Assembly (NCBI GenBank): GCA_964017235.1
Contig: OZ024940.1
Coordinates: forward strand, 124,001 to 188,000
From: Sabellastarte sp. h YS-2021
Lineage: Eukaryota > Annelida > Polychaeta > Sabellida > Sabellidae
Direction of reading: 5' to 3'
Length of the DNA stretch: 64,000 nt
The notes under the pieces were generated by a model, which saw only the letters and a program-made list of their open reading frames with translations, ran no database searches and was not told the DNA's origin. Each line of letters opens with the position of its first letter. Positions within the stretch are counted from its first letter, which is position 1. The position numbers were made by a program, and so were the translations under genes. Below are positions 20,541 through 31,600 of this stretch, piece by piece.

Positions 20541-22177
20541 CCTAATGCTGTTGGGCCCAACAACTGCAGGCAAGTCCAGTATCATGAAATCACTGATGGA
20601 GGGGAAAGCTGTTCTGGTCCACATTGATGATCGCACGCAAGTTGCTGACATCCAAACCTTGGAGATAACTCCACAAGATTCCATTCAACTCTTCGATCAT
20701 GGGGGCCATGATATATATAGGATAACAAGTCCCATATTCATTGTTCCTAATGGCACTGTCGCACTTGTTCATGACATCAGTCAAGTTGGTGAAAACAGGG
20801 TTGATGATACAACAGCCATTTTGCGCCATGCACTGGCTTATCACCCTGAAAACCAGGTTCACCTGGTGCTCACCCACACAGATGTTGTCAGTACAGATGA
20901 TGTACAGAAGAATAGGGACTTTATAGAGGCCAATGTTCATGCATGTATTGATCATGAAATCCAAAGTCTCACACGTCCCATTGAGGAGGACGAGGCAAGA
21001 AAACAGCTGGTAGCCCAACTGCAGAAGCAGAAGGACAACATGGAGGTGTTTCTAGTGTCAAGCAAAACTTTTGAGGGCATGGAAAATCTTAAGGAATTCC
21101 TTACAAAGGTAACATCTCAGAACCGGGTGTCATTGCCAGAGAAGTGGGTCAAGTTCTACAAACTCATGTTAAAACAGCAAAAGAACTTTTTCCAAATAAC
21201 TGAGTTGCAACAACTCTTCAAAGAATTGTTTTTCAAGGGCACACAGATGTTTCAACAGGAGAAAATCAAGAAGAAGTTTAGGTCAGCATTGGAATATTAC
21301 CGTGCTGCTGGGCATGTGCTACACTTCCCAGACAATCCTGTCCTAGCGGAGTATGTCTTTCATAACAAAGACTTCCTTCTAAGGCTCCTGCAGTCATGCT
21401 TTCACCACAATCTCAAGGATGCCACCAACTTTGGAGACCTGGTGCAAACCATGAATGTCTCTAACATCAATCTGATGCTACAACAGTATGATAAGGAGGG
21501 TCTGTTGGCTATTGAACTCCTGCGATTTCAGTGGCGACAATATGGGCTTAAAGAAGAGGAAGAAAGAGCAGTACTGGAAATAATGAAGAAATTCCATATC
21601 TGCTATCCAGTGGATGGCTCTGAGAAAGTATGGTTTTTTCCATATTTTGTGAGAAGCAATGAACCACCAGCTTCACTGGATTTAAAGAAAATGGATACAA
21701 CAAACAGGCAGTATTTCTCAGTTCTGCTGAACTGTGTGTTCAGTCACCTCATACCTATAAATGCGTTTGAGGCAATGCAGGTGCAGGTGCAGAAAACTGC
21801 CGTTGACAGAAAATACGGAAATTCACGTTATGCCTGGCACAATGGCATCCGTGTGAATATTGGCGCTTTGGAAATCACAGCATTAAGAAAAGCCTCGCAA
21901 TCAACAATTTCACTCTGTGTTTGTGCACCGAGTGATGATGTAGAACAGGTGTGGCAAGTCACTTCCACTGTCTATTCTGACCTGGAAGCAGTCATTCAGC
22001 CACTGCTGGGTGTCATCAAATTGATTTATTTCGAATGCACCCACTGCATTGAGAAACATCTACAGCCTGTGCACAAACGCACCCCCAGTGAAGTTCTCAA
22101 AAATGAAGGGCCAGATGTGACCTATGAGTGCTGCAACGGTGATGAAATTCCAAGAGCTTTGGTGATTGCACCCTCTG
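20541..22177 (+). CDS. Exon 2: Roc GTPase and COR domains (residues 275-820)
   Basis: The P-loop is GPTTAGKSS (280-288). A switch I threonine candidate is T307. The G3 motif is DHGG (327-330), where most GTPases have DxxG. The G4 motif is THTD (386-389), close to the THxD of Roc domains. G5 is VSSK (447-450). COR follows, with typical text such as LPEKWVKFYKLML, ITELQQLF, YYRAAGHVLHFPDNPVLAEYVF and CTHCIEKHL near its end. In ROCO proteins COR dimerises and controls GTP turnover. The exon ends at the strong donor CTG|GTGAGT. The hydrophobic leader that open-frame reading adds in front of the P-loop is the intron's pyrimidine tract, not protein. Confidence 0.92.
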
Positions 22178-22448
22178 GTGAGTTAGTAAGATCAAGTTGA
22201 TGTTCATAATTTATATAATTCAAAGAAAAAAACTTGTCTGGTCAAAAACTGAAGGGTGAGCTTTATATTTTCAGTTCCATTTTATGTTTCTTAAAATACA
22301 TTCTACTTGAGAAGTGTATGGGAAACTAGAGTTCTTTTTAACATTATATGTGTATATTTGAGTTTACCACCTTGATAGGTAGTTGCCTTTTCATAATTCG
22401 AACAAAAGATGTTCTGTAAAATCTCTTAATGTATTTTCTTGTTTGTAG

Positions 22449-22514
22449 CTGGAAGCAAGAGGATCAAAGAGCATGTCACAAAAGTACAAGCCCATCTGAA
22501 GACAACATTCCGAG
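22449..22514 (+). CDS. Exon 3: linker helix (residues 821-842)
   Basis: The acceptor is TTGTTTGTAG and the donor is CGAG|GTATAA. The 66-nt phase 1-1 exon encodes GSKRIKEHVTKVQAHLKTTF, a basic, probably helical linker between COR and FN3. Its frame fits both neighbours. No domain is recognised. Confidence 0.75.
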
Positions 22515-22945
22515 GTATAAAGTTTAAGAGCAGGTTTTACGTGTTGTTACAACACTGTGCATGTCACAGTATCATGTGTCAATTGTCAAGAAACTAATTA
22601 TGATAAATACCTTTAAAGTATAGTATGCTAAAATATATCCAAATCTTATAGCATGTAACATATTAATACTAATTAAGTGTTTTATATTAAGTGTTTTATA
22701 TAGATTTCTATTCAGAAATATTGACACTTAAAAATATTGTGACACTCATTGTAATGTGACATCCCTTTAAATAGCATGAAACCTTGCCCTCAAAGACAGA
22801 ATGTTGTACGTATGTTATTGTGATTATCTGTACAACTGTACAAACCTTGCCCCCAATGTCCTAAAAAGTCCATGTGCAATGTTAAAATTGATTCATAATA
22901 ATAACTATTGAACAGATTATTTTTTCCCAATGTTTGTCCTTACAG

Positions 22946-22984
22946 ATGATGACAATGATGATGGCAATGAAGTAAATACACATG
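22946..22984 (+). other. Possible alternative micro-exon, 39 nt, acidic
   Basis: A good acceptor (TGTCCTTACAG) precedes ATGATGACAATGATGATGG. Using the weak donor ATG|GTCATG gives a phase 1-1 cassette of 13 residues (DDDNDDGNEVNTH) that would insert between exons 3 and 4 in frame. The better-looking donor GAA|GTAAAT at 22972 would break the frame. The main model works without this exon, so it may be unused or alternative. Confidence 0.3.
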
Positions 22985-23210
22985 GTCATGTAAAATATCA
23001 GTGGGATGACATTGTTTTGACCTGCCATTATAAGTCTTAAACAACATTCTATGTTCTTAAAGTCACCTAGAATGTCTACAAACTATATTGATAATTTCTC
23101 TTGATAAAAAATAAAATGCTAAAATGTCTAGAGTATTGTGGGCATTGTATTTTGGCAGTGAACATATAACACATAAAATAATTAATGGCAATTGTAATTT
23201 TATTGAACAG

Positions 23211-23414
23211 AAACATCCTTGCCTGGCAAGCTACTCTACCTTGACTGTGAAGAAGATGGCAAAAATCAGTTTCAACTGTCTTGGGGTTGGCCTACTTGTG
23301 ATAAAGAGACTGGTGCTTTGGCTGCAACAACCCATGCAGCGGTGGAGTACAGGGAGGGGCAAAAGTGGTCACGACTGGGTGACGACATAAGAAAATCACC
23401 TTATCTGGTTGAAC
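23211..23414 (+). CDS. Exon 4: first part of fibronectin type III domain (residues 843-910)
   Basis: The acceptor TATTGAACAG and the strong donor GAAC|GTGAGC define a 204-nt phase 1-1 exon. It reads TSLPGKLLYLDCEED...FQLSWGWPTCDKETG...AAVEYREGQKWSRLGDD. The LSW tryptophan, the proline after it and the VEYREG strand are FN3 features. The frame continues past the donor for a few codons to a stop, so the splice is required. Confidence 0.82.
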
Positions 23415-23669
23415 GTGAGCTAAAAACCTCAGAATAACAGCCAGTAGATCATTTGAATGTATTTAGAATAATAAGGATGTAATTTGACAAAGAACATGTT
23501 TGTCTCTGCTGTGGATTACAATGTATCTATTAAGAAATATCTTTCTTATCTTAATTAATTTTATCATAGAATGATAAGAAATCACAAAAAATGAGATTAT
23601 TTATTAAATGTCTGTTGATTTTTTTGTATTTTTTTGTAACATTTGTTTGTACTTTTTTGTTTTTATCAG

Positions 23670-23756
23670 GTGATGCAGAAGAGTTCAGGGTAGCTGCAAT
23701 AAATAAGAATGGATTGGGAGAATTCTTATATGTTACCCCCTACCATGTAGTACAAG
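23670..23756 (+). CDS. Exon 5: second part of fibronectin type III domain (residues 911-939)
   Basis: The acceptor is TTTTTATCAG and the donor is CAAG|GTATGC. This 87-nt phase 1-1 exon reads DAEEFRVAAINKNGLGEF. That is the classic FN3 F-strand and FG-loop pattern (YEFRVxAxNxxGxGE), with the tyrosine position changed to E. It completes the fold begun in the previous exon. Confidence 0.85.
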
Positions 23757-24227
23757 GTATGCTAAACATTCAGGTAGTTTTACTCCTTTATATTTCTTTT
23801 TGGTAAATGAGTTATGCACCAAAGTATGCATAAAATTCTTACTTCAATTCAAGAGCACCCTCCTCTTTTCCAGCAAACACTTATTTGAAAATATTTAATT
23901 AGTGTTTTACATGGAACCTAGTTCCCTTTTATCAGTTTTTCGTAATGTATAGTTACAAGGGCAAAGAAAAACAGTACATTCAGTTGGTCAATGTTTTGTA
24001 CTTTAAACTGTCCACAAACAGTAAGCTAGTACCAGCCTCCACACTTTGAAGCAGGCCTTGATGTCAACTCCATTCTCAAGGCAAGTGTGTTAGCACCTAA
24101 CCACCATCACCCCTGTAACATGTGTAATAAGACATTTTTTTTATTAAAATCAAAGTTGAATAATCTTTGAAAGTAACAATTCTTAAAACTAGTATCATAT
24201 GTGATTGGTTGATTTAATGCTTTCTAG

Positions 24228-24389
24228 CTGATGAATTAATAAGTGACAGCGACAGGGACAAAATGAAGAAAAACCATGAGTTTTTCACCAGAATGAGCAA
24301 TGTTTCAGAAATTCTACTGAGACTCTTTACCAGAGGTGTTATTTCAGACTTAGCTCATGATAGACTCAACGGAGCAGAAAACAAAGCAG
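24228..24389 (+). CDS. Exon 6: first half of CARD (residues 940-993)
   Basis: The acceptor is GCTTTCTAG and the donor is GCAG|GTACTG. The 162-nt phase 1-1 exon reads DKMKKNHEFFTRMSNVSEIL then LRLFTRGVISDLAHDRLNGA. This matches helices 1-3 of a CARD, including the helix-2 LxxLxxxGVIS pattern. The intron falls between helices 3 and 4. Confidence 0.85.
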
Positions 24390-24653
24390 GTACTGAGTAA
24401 ATATTGTAGAACAATATGTGGAACATTGACAAGTTCTTAGTACTATTTATTTGTCATTAGAGGTTTAGGCTGCAAATTATGTTTATTGTTTATTATGTAT
24501 GGCTGTAAAGTACTTGGAATAGACAAAGAGTGTCTTAAAGATTTTTAATGCTTACTATGAGTCTAAATTCTTTGACACAGACATTTTATTTGACTGGAGA
24601 GATGATGATAAACAATTGGTTTGCTAAATTTTTGTTCTGGCTTATTTCTGTAG

Positions 24654-24898
24654 ATCAACTGATGAAGAGTGTTATCTACAGGTGCACATACAGGCAGCTT
24701 TACCTGTTCCAGAAAACTCTAGAAGAAACTGGCCAGTCAGTGATGGCTGCTACTGTGCCTGTGATACTACAGAAGAAAAAGGCACCATCTCATGAGTCTT
24801 CATATGCTGCAACTGCAATTCCACTAGTGCAAACAGAAATGGTAGAAGGTGGCATCACGTCTGATCAGAGGCAACTCACTTATCAGAGAGACTCATAG
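24654..24898 (+). CDS. Exon 7: second half of CARD and C-terminus (residues 994-1074)
   Basis: The acceptor is TTATTTCTGTAG. The exon completes the CARD with DQLMKSVIYRCTYRQLYLFQ and KTLEETGQSVMAATV. These correspond to the LLxxLxxRGxxAFxxFxxAL and GQxxLA patterns of helices 4-6. A Lys/Ser/Thr-rich tail of about 40 residues follows to the TAG at 24896-24898. The hydrophobic frame that seems to precede it (from 24548) is intron. Confidence 0.87.
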
Positions 24899-26500
24899 AG
24901 TTTGGTTTGAATGCTAATTATCTCAGTGTTGAAAAACATCAATCTATCTTATTTTATGTATGTAAGGTCAATCATATTCCCATGAAGGTAGTGTATTGTA
25001 TCATGTAGCTTTTATTTTTTCTGCTCACTGTTTGATTGATTACCATTTCTTGCTCACTCAAATTAGTTTATAGCAATTAATGAAACTTCTGCATTAAAAA
25101 CCATCAGGCACTGGCAAGGAATTTTCATATTTTTTCGCTTCAAGTTATTGCACAGAAAGCTAAAATATTTTGACTTGTGGTTTTAATTAACTAAATATTT
25201 TCCCTGTTTTTTTTATTGTGTTGCATTTTGTCTGGTTTTTCCACATCTGCAACTCACAAACCTGAGTTCTCATTAAAAATTGTCAAGATCTGAAGAATAA
25301 GTAAATAATACAAATACTCTGTGGAGCGATGTGCTCACAACCCTGTCCTCATAAAGCCCAAGTTGTTGAAAACAGAAAAATTTTGACAATTTTTGTGTAT
25401 GCTGTATGAAATGAACTTGCTGATAAAATATTCAAAGGTGGATATTTTAGCAGCTAATAAATTTAAAGGTATCCTGCTCAGAAAAGTTTCAGGTGATTCT
25501 TATGCGAAACAATCATGTGTGATGCTGTAGCTTGAAATCACTAGAATTTCAAAATTATAATTTCGTCTTCTGTCAACAGCTTGGGCATGTTATTTTTGTG
25601 TATGTCTTTTTCTGGAATGTCATGATGTACATAGCTTCATCCAACAGGGATGGATATGCAGTTTTGTTATTTTGTGATGAAATGTATTATATGGATATTT
25701 ATAATCACTGCAATAGCTTAAGCATTCAAGAATATGTTAGTGAAATTTTTTGTGTTGTGTTTCTTGATTTATTGTGAGTACAGCATTGTCTTGTTCACCC
25801 AAACTTGATTATATTTAAGGATCAAATTTATTAAAAAGGTTTGTATGTCTCCCAACATTTGAGATTTCTGTCAACAGATGTTGATGGACAGTAACAGGTG
25901 ATTTCATAAAAGTCTATATGTTAGTTGTCATATATTTATTTACTTAAAATATTCTGTGGATATACATAGCAATTCCATCTAAGTTACTTATTTTGGGGTG
26001 TTGGATTTTGTCTCGGCCCACATGTTGTTCTGAGCTGGATTTAAACCTGAAAAAGTTAGTGGTCAGCATCTATTGACAATTAGCCAAAACTGACAGAATC
26101 ATAAGGCCACTGCGGTCAATGTTTCAGTTTTCCAGTAAGTGAAACATGCATGTTATCATGAGCAAGATGCAAAATGTTAAACCATACTGATATTCTACCA
26201 GCAATTTCATTTACTGTTTTATGTGTAACACTGGAGGGGCTTAAAATTAACAGTAGCTTACAATAGCCCTTTAAAAGTACCTAGCTGGCTTTTTTTGGCT
26301 TGCTACAGAAATTGGGATGATGCACTTAGAACCTGTCCTAATATGACTTTGACCAATGAAAAATTATATAAGCATATCCAATTTATGAGTGCTGCCATGA
26401 ACATTGTATGAAAATAACTAAGAACCGAAGAATACAATATCAAAAGATATAATATTTCAGCAGTTCTTCATTTATTTATAATTTGATGTTCTTCAATAGC
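24899..26500. other. AT-rich 3' flank; no gene seen
   Basis: No recognisable coding sequence. AATAAA at 25456-25461, followed by GT-rich text, is a possible poly(A) signal for the LRR gene. ATTAAA at about 25093 is another. Some words of the degenerate repeat at 26.5-27.1 kb already appear near 25580-25740. Confidence 0.4.
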
Positions 26501-27130
26501 TTTACCATGCACTGATATATATACATGTTAGTTATTTTGGTGTATGTTTTCATGAAATCTGATGTACATCTATATTAAATTCAATATCTTAGGCATGCAC
26601 ATACATGTATAAACATTTGTTATCCTAGTATATGATTTCATGATGTGATATACATATTTTGTCAATACAATAATTCCTGCACATAGCCCATGTTATCATT
26701 TAAGCATTTCTGTATAATTTAATGATGGGATGTACAGGCATAGTGCAATAGCCTGGACATAAAGTTACTGTGTAGACAAATAGTCCTTATTTTTTCTATT
26801 ACATATATTCACATTGTTACATTTATGTTTAGATTGATGAAATATGATGTCATATATGTAAACTCAATACAGTAGCTTCAGTATCTGGGTTCATAAATGT
26901 GCATCTGTTATTTTTGTGTGTTTTCATTGAAATTGGTGATACATATCTAATCAATACAATAGTTTGTGAATGGAAGTACAAATATATATTTGTAATCTTT
27001 ATTGTCTATATATTTTATGCAAATCTTGTGTCACGTTTAAACTCTACATACAATTCTTTTTGGTGTGTCAGGATATATATATATTCATTATTTTGTGTGT
27101 TTTGACATGATACAACACATACTAAGTGTC
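26500..27130. repeat. Degenerate tandem repeat of about 75-110 bp
   Basis: The pattern TGTTATTTTTGTGTATG then TTTTCATGAAAT then TGATGTACATAT then TCAATACAATAGCTT recurs near 26524, 26618, 26690, 26812 and 26905, with a partial copy near 27085. Weaker copies lie near 25588 and 25660. Divergence is high. Confidence 0.65.
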
Positions 27131-28535
27131 TTGTTTTATTGCAAATACAAAAGGTACTTGCTCATCCAAACCCTGATTATTCACAAAGTCAGCTAAATGA
27201 ACAGTTTTTGGTCCAACTCAAATTTTTTATGTTCTTTTATTATTGCCAGACTGTAAAGCAGATGGACTTAACCATTCTGAAAAGTGTCAATGTGCATTTG
27301 AAATATGCAAAAAATAAGAAGATTTTGGATCTAAAATGAACTAATTTATGCTGCATGACTTTCTTTTTAATGCCATATTATTGGCAATTTAAATCATCAC
27401 TATTACTATATTTTGGTAAATTGATAAGAAAACAGATTTGGATCTAAAATGTACAAATTTAGCCAGAATGAAATTTCATTTGTAAATACATTGTTCACCT
27501 GTAGCCAGAGATAATTTTGTGGTTGGAATAAATATAGCAATAAATCTAGTTACATTTCAAATGTATATAATCTTAATCCTCTGTGATATATTTTTTGTAA
27601 ATATAGCATTTTGTGAGAGGAAATTTTATAACCATAAATGATGTGTTTATATCTTCTGTAGTTTCTAATTATAGCAAACATGGTATTTGAATGACAATAT
27701 TTTCAAAATTGAAATAAACATAAGAGAAAAATAAATATTGTGTTATTATTTCCACATGCATATGTGTTTTTCAAACTTATAGATTCCAATTAGTACAAGA
27801 AAATAAATCCTGAAATAATATTACTTGCATGTTACCACATCAGCTTCAACAGCTGGTAGTCATATTGAGACAGTATTTCGAACATGCTGCCACAAGCTAG
27901 GTTCAATCCCATGACCTATGTCAATAGGTTTTCATTAGCCAATTCCTAGATTAATATTTAACACAAACTTCCACACAACAAAAACAGCCTGCTATTACTG
28001 GAAATTTTAGCTATTCTGCACGAAAAAGAAAGTCTCTAAATTAATCACTGCATTATGAAGCTTGTTAGTCCTAAATTGGTTCAAAGGAACCTTTTTGACA
28101 CTGCTTCTTATATCAGGTACTTCAGTTTCTGTGTGAAATCAGGGTTTTGTGTCCTGTTCAAGAATCAGAGTCATACTGGGCAGGCCTTTCAGCATTATGA
28201 CCCTTGCAGAAGTCAAACCCACAAACTCATTGGATTAGATTCCCAACTCGATATCTTACTAGGCTAGTATCTTTCTTGAACTTTAGAAAAGTTGTCTTAA
28301 TAGTAATTTAGCATAGCTAGGTCCGGTGAACCAGATGAACTCTCCCAGACTTATGAGGCCTCTAATAGAAAGTTTATTATGGCAAAAATATATAATGTTT
28401 CAATTGTGGTTCAGACAGCCTGGAACGATAAAGCTACAAGTCATCCAAATAATACACCAGCACTTTGTGAACCAACCAAATAAAGTAACTAGATTTTGTA
28501 CTTTCTTTATTATATTATTATTAATCCCAAAGTGT
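27131..28535. other. AT-rich DNA with no recognised feature
   Basis: Open frames here are short and show no family features. This is the last non-satellite DNA in the window. Confidence 0.45.
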
Positions 28536-28640
28536 AATTCTATAGACTCAGACTGGACCCCTCTATCTATTGATGGAAAAAAATTGGTGTCCCTTGGACC
28601 CCTCTATCTATTGGTGGAAAAAAATTGGTGTCCCTCGGAA
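28536..28640. repeat. Left boundary of the large satellite with an internal duplication
   Basis: The array starts abruptly within a monomer (TATAGACTCAGACTGGACCC). Within this first unit the segment GGACCCCTCTATCTATTG.T through the GGTGTCCCT phrase is duplicated in tandem, about 40 bp. It gives a short extra piece before the regular pattern starts. Confidence 0.8.
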
Positions 28641-31600
28641 CGACCAAATTTGGCGTGCTGGGTGGTAAGTCATCTACACATGTATGACAAATTCCCCATC
28701 TAAAATCAATGGGAAATACTGTTTCTGGTCATATCTGCCACATTAAGGTCTTTAGACCCTACCCTGTTATATTGTATAGACTCAGATTGGACCCCTCTAT
28801 CTATAGGTGGAAACAAATTGGTGTCCCTCGGAACGGCCAAATTGGGCGTACTCGGTGGTAAGGCATCTACACATGTATGACAAATTCCCCATTTAAAATC
28901 AATTGGAAATACTGTTTCTGGTCATATCTGCTACATTAAGGTATTTAGACCCTACCCTGTTATATTGCATAGACTCAGACTGGACCCCTTTATATATTGG
29001 TGGAAAAAAATTGGTTACCCTCGGAGCGACCAAATTTGGCGAACTCGTTGGTAAGGCATCTACACATGTATGAGAAATTCCCCATTTAAAATCAATGGGA
29101 ATACTGTTTCTGCTCATATCTGCCAACTTAAAGTCTTTAGACCCTACCCTGTTATATTGTATAGACTCAGATTGGACCCCTCTATCTATAGGTGGAAACA
29201 AATTGGTGTCCCTCGGAGCGGCCAAATTGGGCGTACTCGGTGGTAAGGCATCTACACATGTATGACAAATTCCCCATTTAAAATCAATGGGAAATACTGT
29301 TTCTGGTCATATCTGCCACATTAAGGTATTTAGACCCTACCCTGTTATATTGCATAGACTCAGACTGGACCCCTTTATATATTGGTGGAAAAAAATTGGT
29401 TACCCTCGGAACGACCAAATTTGGCGAACTCGTTGGTAAGGCATCTACACATGTATGAGAAATTCCCCATTTAAAATCAATGGGAATACTGTTTCTGCTC
29501 ATATCTGCCAACTTAAAGTCTTTAGACCCTACCCTGTTATATTGTATAGACACAGACTGGACCCTTGTATCTATTGGTGGAAAAAAATTGGTGTCCCTCG
29601 GAACGACCAAATTTGAAGTAATCGGTGGTTAGGCATCTGCACATGTATGACAAATTCCCCGTTTAAAATCAATGGGAAATACTGTTTCTGGTCATATCTG
29701 CCACATTAAGGTCTTTAGACCCTGCCCTGCTATATTGTATAGACTCAGACTGGACCCATCTATCTATTTGTGGAAAAAAATTGGTGTCCCTCGGAACGAC
29801 CAAATTTGGCGTACTCGGTGGTAAGGCATCTACACATGTATGACAGATTCCCCATTTAAAATCAATGAGAAATACTGTTTTCTGCTCATATCTACCGATT
29901 TAAGGTCTTTAGACCCTACCCTGTTATATTGTATAGACTCAGACTGGACCCCTCTATCTATTGGTGGAAAAAAATTGGTGTCCCTCGGAACGACCAAATT
30001 TTGCGTACTCGGTGCTAAGACAACTGTACTAGTGTATATTGCATGGGAAATACTGTTTCTGCTCATATCTATGAAATTAAGGTCTTTAGACCCTACCCTG
30101 TTATATTGTATAGACTCAGACTGGACCCATCTATCTATTGGTGGAAAAAAATTGGTGTCCCTCGGAACGACCAAATTTGGCGTACTCGGTGGTAAGGTAT
30201 CTACACATGTATGACAGATTCCCCATTTAAAATCGATTGGAAATACTGTTTCTGCTCATATCTATGAAATTAAGGTCTTTAGACCCTACCCTGTTATATT
30301 GTATAGACTCAGATTGGACCCCTCTATCTATAGGTGGAAAAAAATTGGTGTCCCTCGGAACGACCAAATTTGGCGTACTCGTTGGTAAGGCATCTACACA
30401 TGTATGACAAATTCCCCATTTAAAATCAATGGGAAATACTGTTTCTGGTCATATCTATGAAATTAAGGTCTTTCGACCCTACCCTGTTATATTGTAGAGA
30501 CTCAGACTGAACCCATCTATCTATTGGTGGAAAAAAATTGGTGTCCCTCGGAACGACCAAATTTGGCGTACTCGGTGGCAAGACATCTACACATGTATGA
30601 CAGATTCCCCATTTAAAATCAATGGGAATACTGTTTCTGGTCATATCAACCGATTTAAGATCTTTAGACCCTACCCTGTTATATTGTATAGACTCAGACT
30701 GGACCCATCTATCTATTGGTGGAAAAAAATTGGTGTCCCTCGGAACGACCAAATTTGGCGTACTCGGTGGTAAGGCATCTACAAATGTATGACAGATTCC
30801 CGATTTAAAATCAATGGGAAATACTGTTTTCTGCTCATATCTACCGATTTAAGGTCTTTTGACCCTACCCTGTTATATTGTATAGACTTAGAATGGACCG
30901 CTCTATCTATTGGTGGAAAAAAATTGGTGTCCCTCAGAACGACCAAATTTGGCGTACTCGGTGCTAAGACAACTGTACTAGTGTATATTGCATGGCCAAA
31001 TCCCTATTTAAAATCAATGAGAAATACTGTTTCTGCTCATATCTATGAAATTAAGGTCTTTAGACCCTACCCTGTTATATTGTATAGACTCGGATTGGAC
31101 CCCTCTATCTATAGGTGGAAAAAAATTGGTGTCCCTCGGAACGACCAAATTTGGCGTACTCGTTGGTAAGGCATGTACACATGTATGACAAATTCCCCAT
31201 TTAAAATCAATGGGAAATACTGTTTCTGGTCATATCTATGAAATTAAGGTCTTTCGACCCTACCCTGTTATATTGTATAGACTCTGACTGAACCCATCTA
31301 TCTATTGGTGGAAAAAAATTGGTGTCCCTCGGAACGACCAAATTTGGCGTACTCGGTGGTAAGGCATGTACACATGTATGACAGATTCCCCATTTAAAAT
31401 CAATGGGAAATACTGTTTCTGGTCATATCAACCGATTTAAGATCTTTAGACCCTACCCTGTTATATTGTATAGACTCAGACTGGACCCATCTATCTATTG
31501 GTGGAAAAAAATTGGTGTCCCTCGGAACGACCAAATTTGGCGTACTCGGTGGTAAGGCATCTACACATGTATGACAGATTCCCCATTTAAAATCAATGAG

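Larger units (their letters stand above)
17373..24898 (+). other. Gene: LRR-Roc-COR-FN3-CARD protein, seven coding exons, 1074 residues
   Basis: Exons at 17373-18196, 20541-22177, 22449-22514, 23211-23414, 23670-23756, 24228-24389 and 24654-24898 total 3225 nt, exactly 1075 codons with the stop. All junctions are GT-AG. The first intron is phase 2 and the other five are phase 1. Domain order is LRR (about 30-225), Roc GTPase (275-460), COR (about 470-800), FN3 (about 843-935) and CARD (about 948-1035). No kinase is present, which separates it from LRRK proteins. The likely role is a GTP-regulated scaffold that recruits CARD partners, as in innate immunity or cell death. That role is inferred from the domains. 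The closest known parallels are ROCO proteins MFHAS1 and DAPK1, the latter with a Death domain. No signal peptide or membrane segment is seen, so it is probably cytosolic. Confidence 0.88.

Noticed and set aside
22946-22971. 26-nt exon using the better donor GAA|GTAAAT as part of the main transcript
   Set aside because: It would put exon 4 out of frame and end the protein before the FN3 and CARD parts. The model without it gives a full in-frame protein.
24548-24653. Possible membrane segment in front of the C-terminal exon
   Set aside because: This text lies upstream of the TTATTTCTGTAG acceptor and is intron. The CARD reads straight from exon 6 into 24654.
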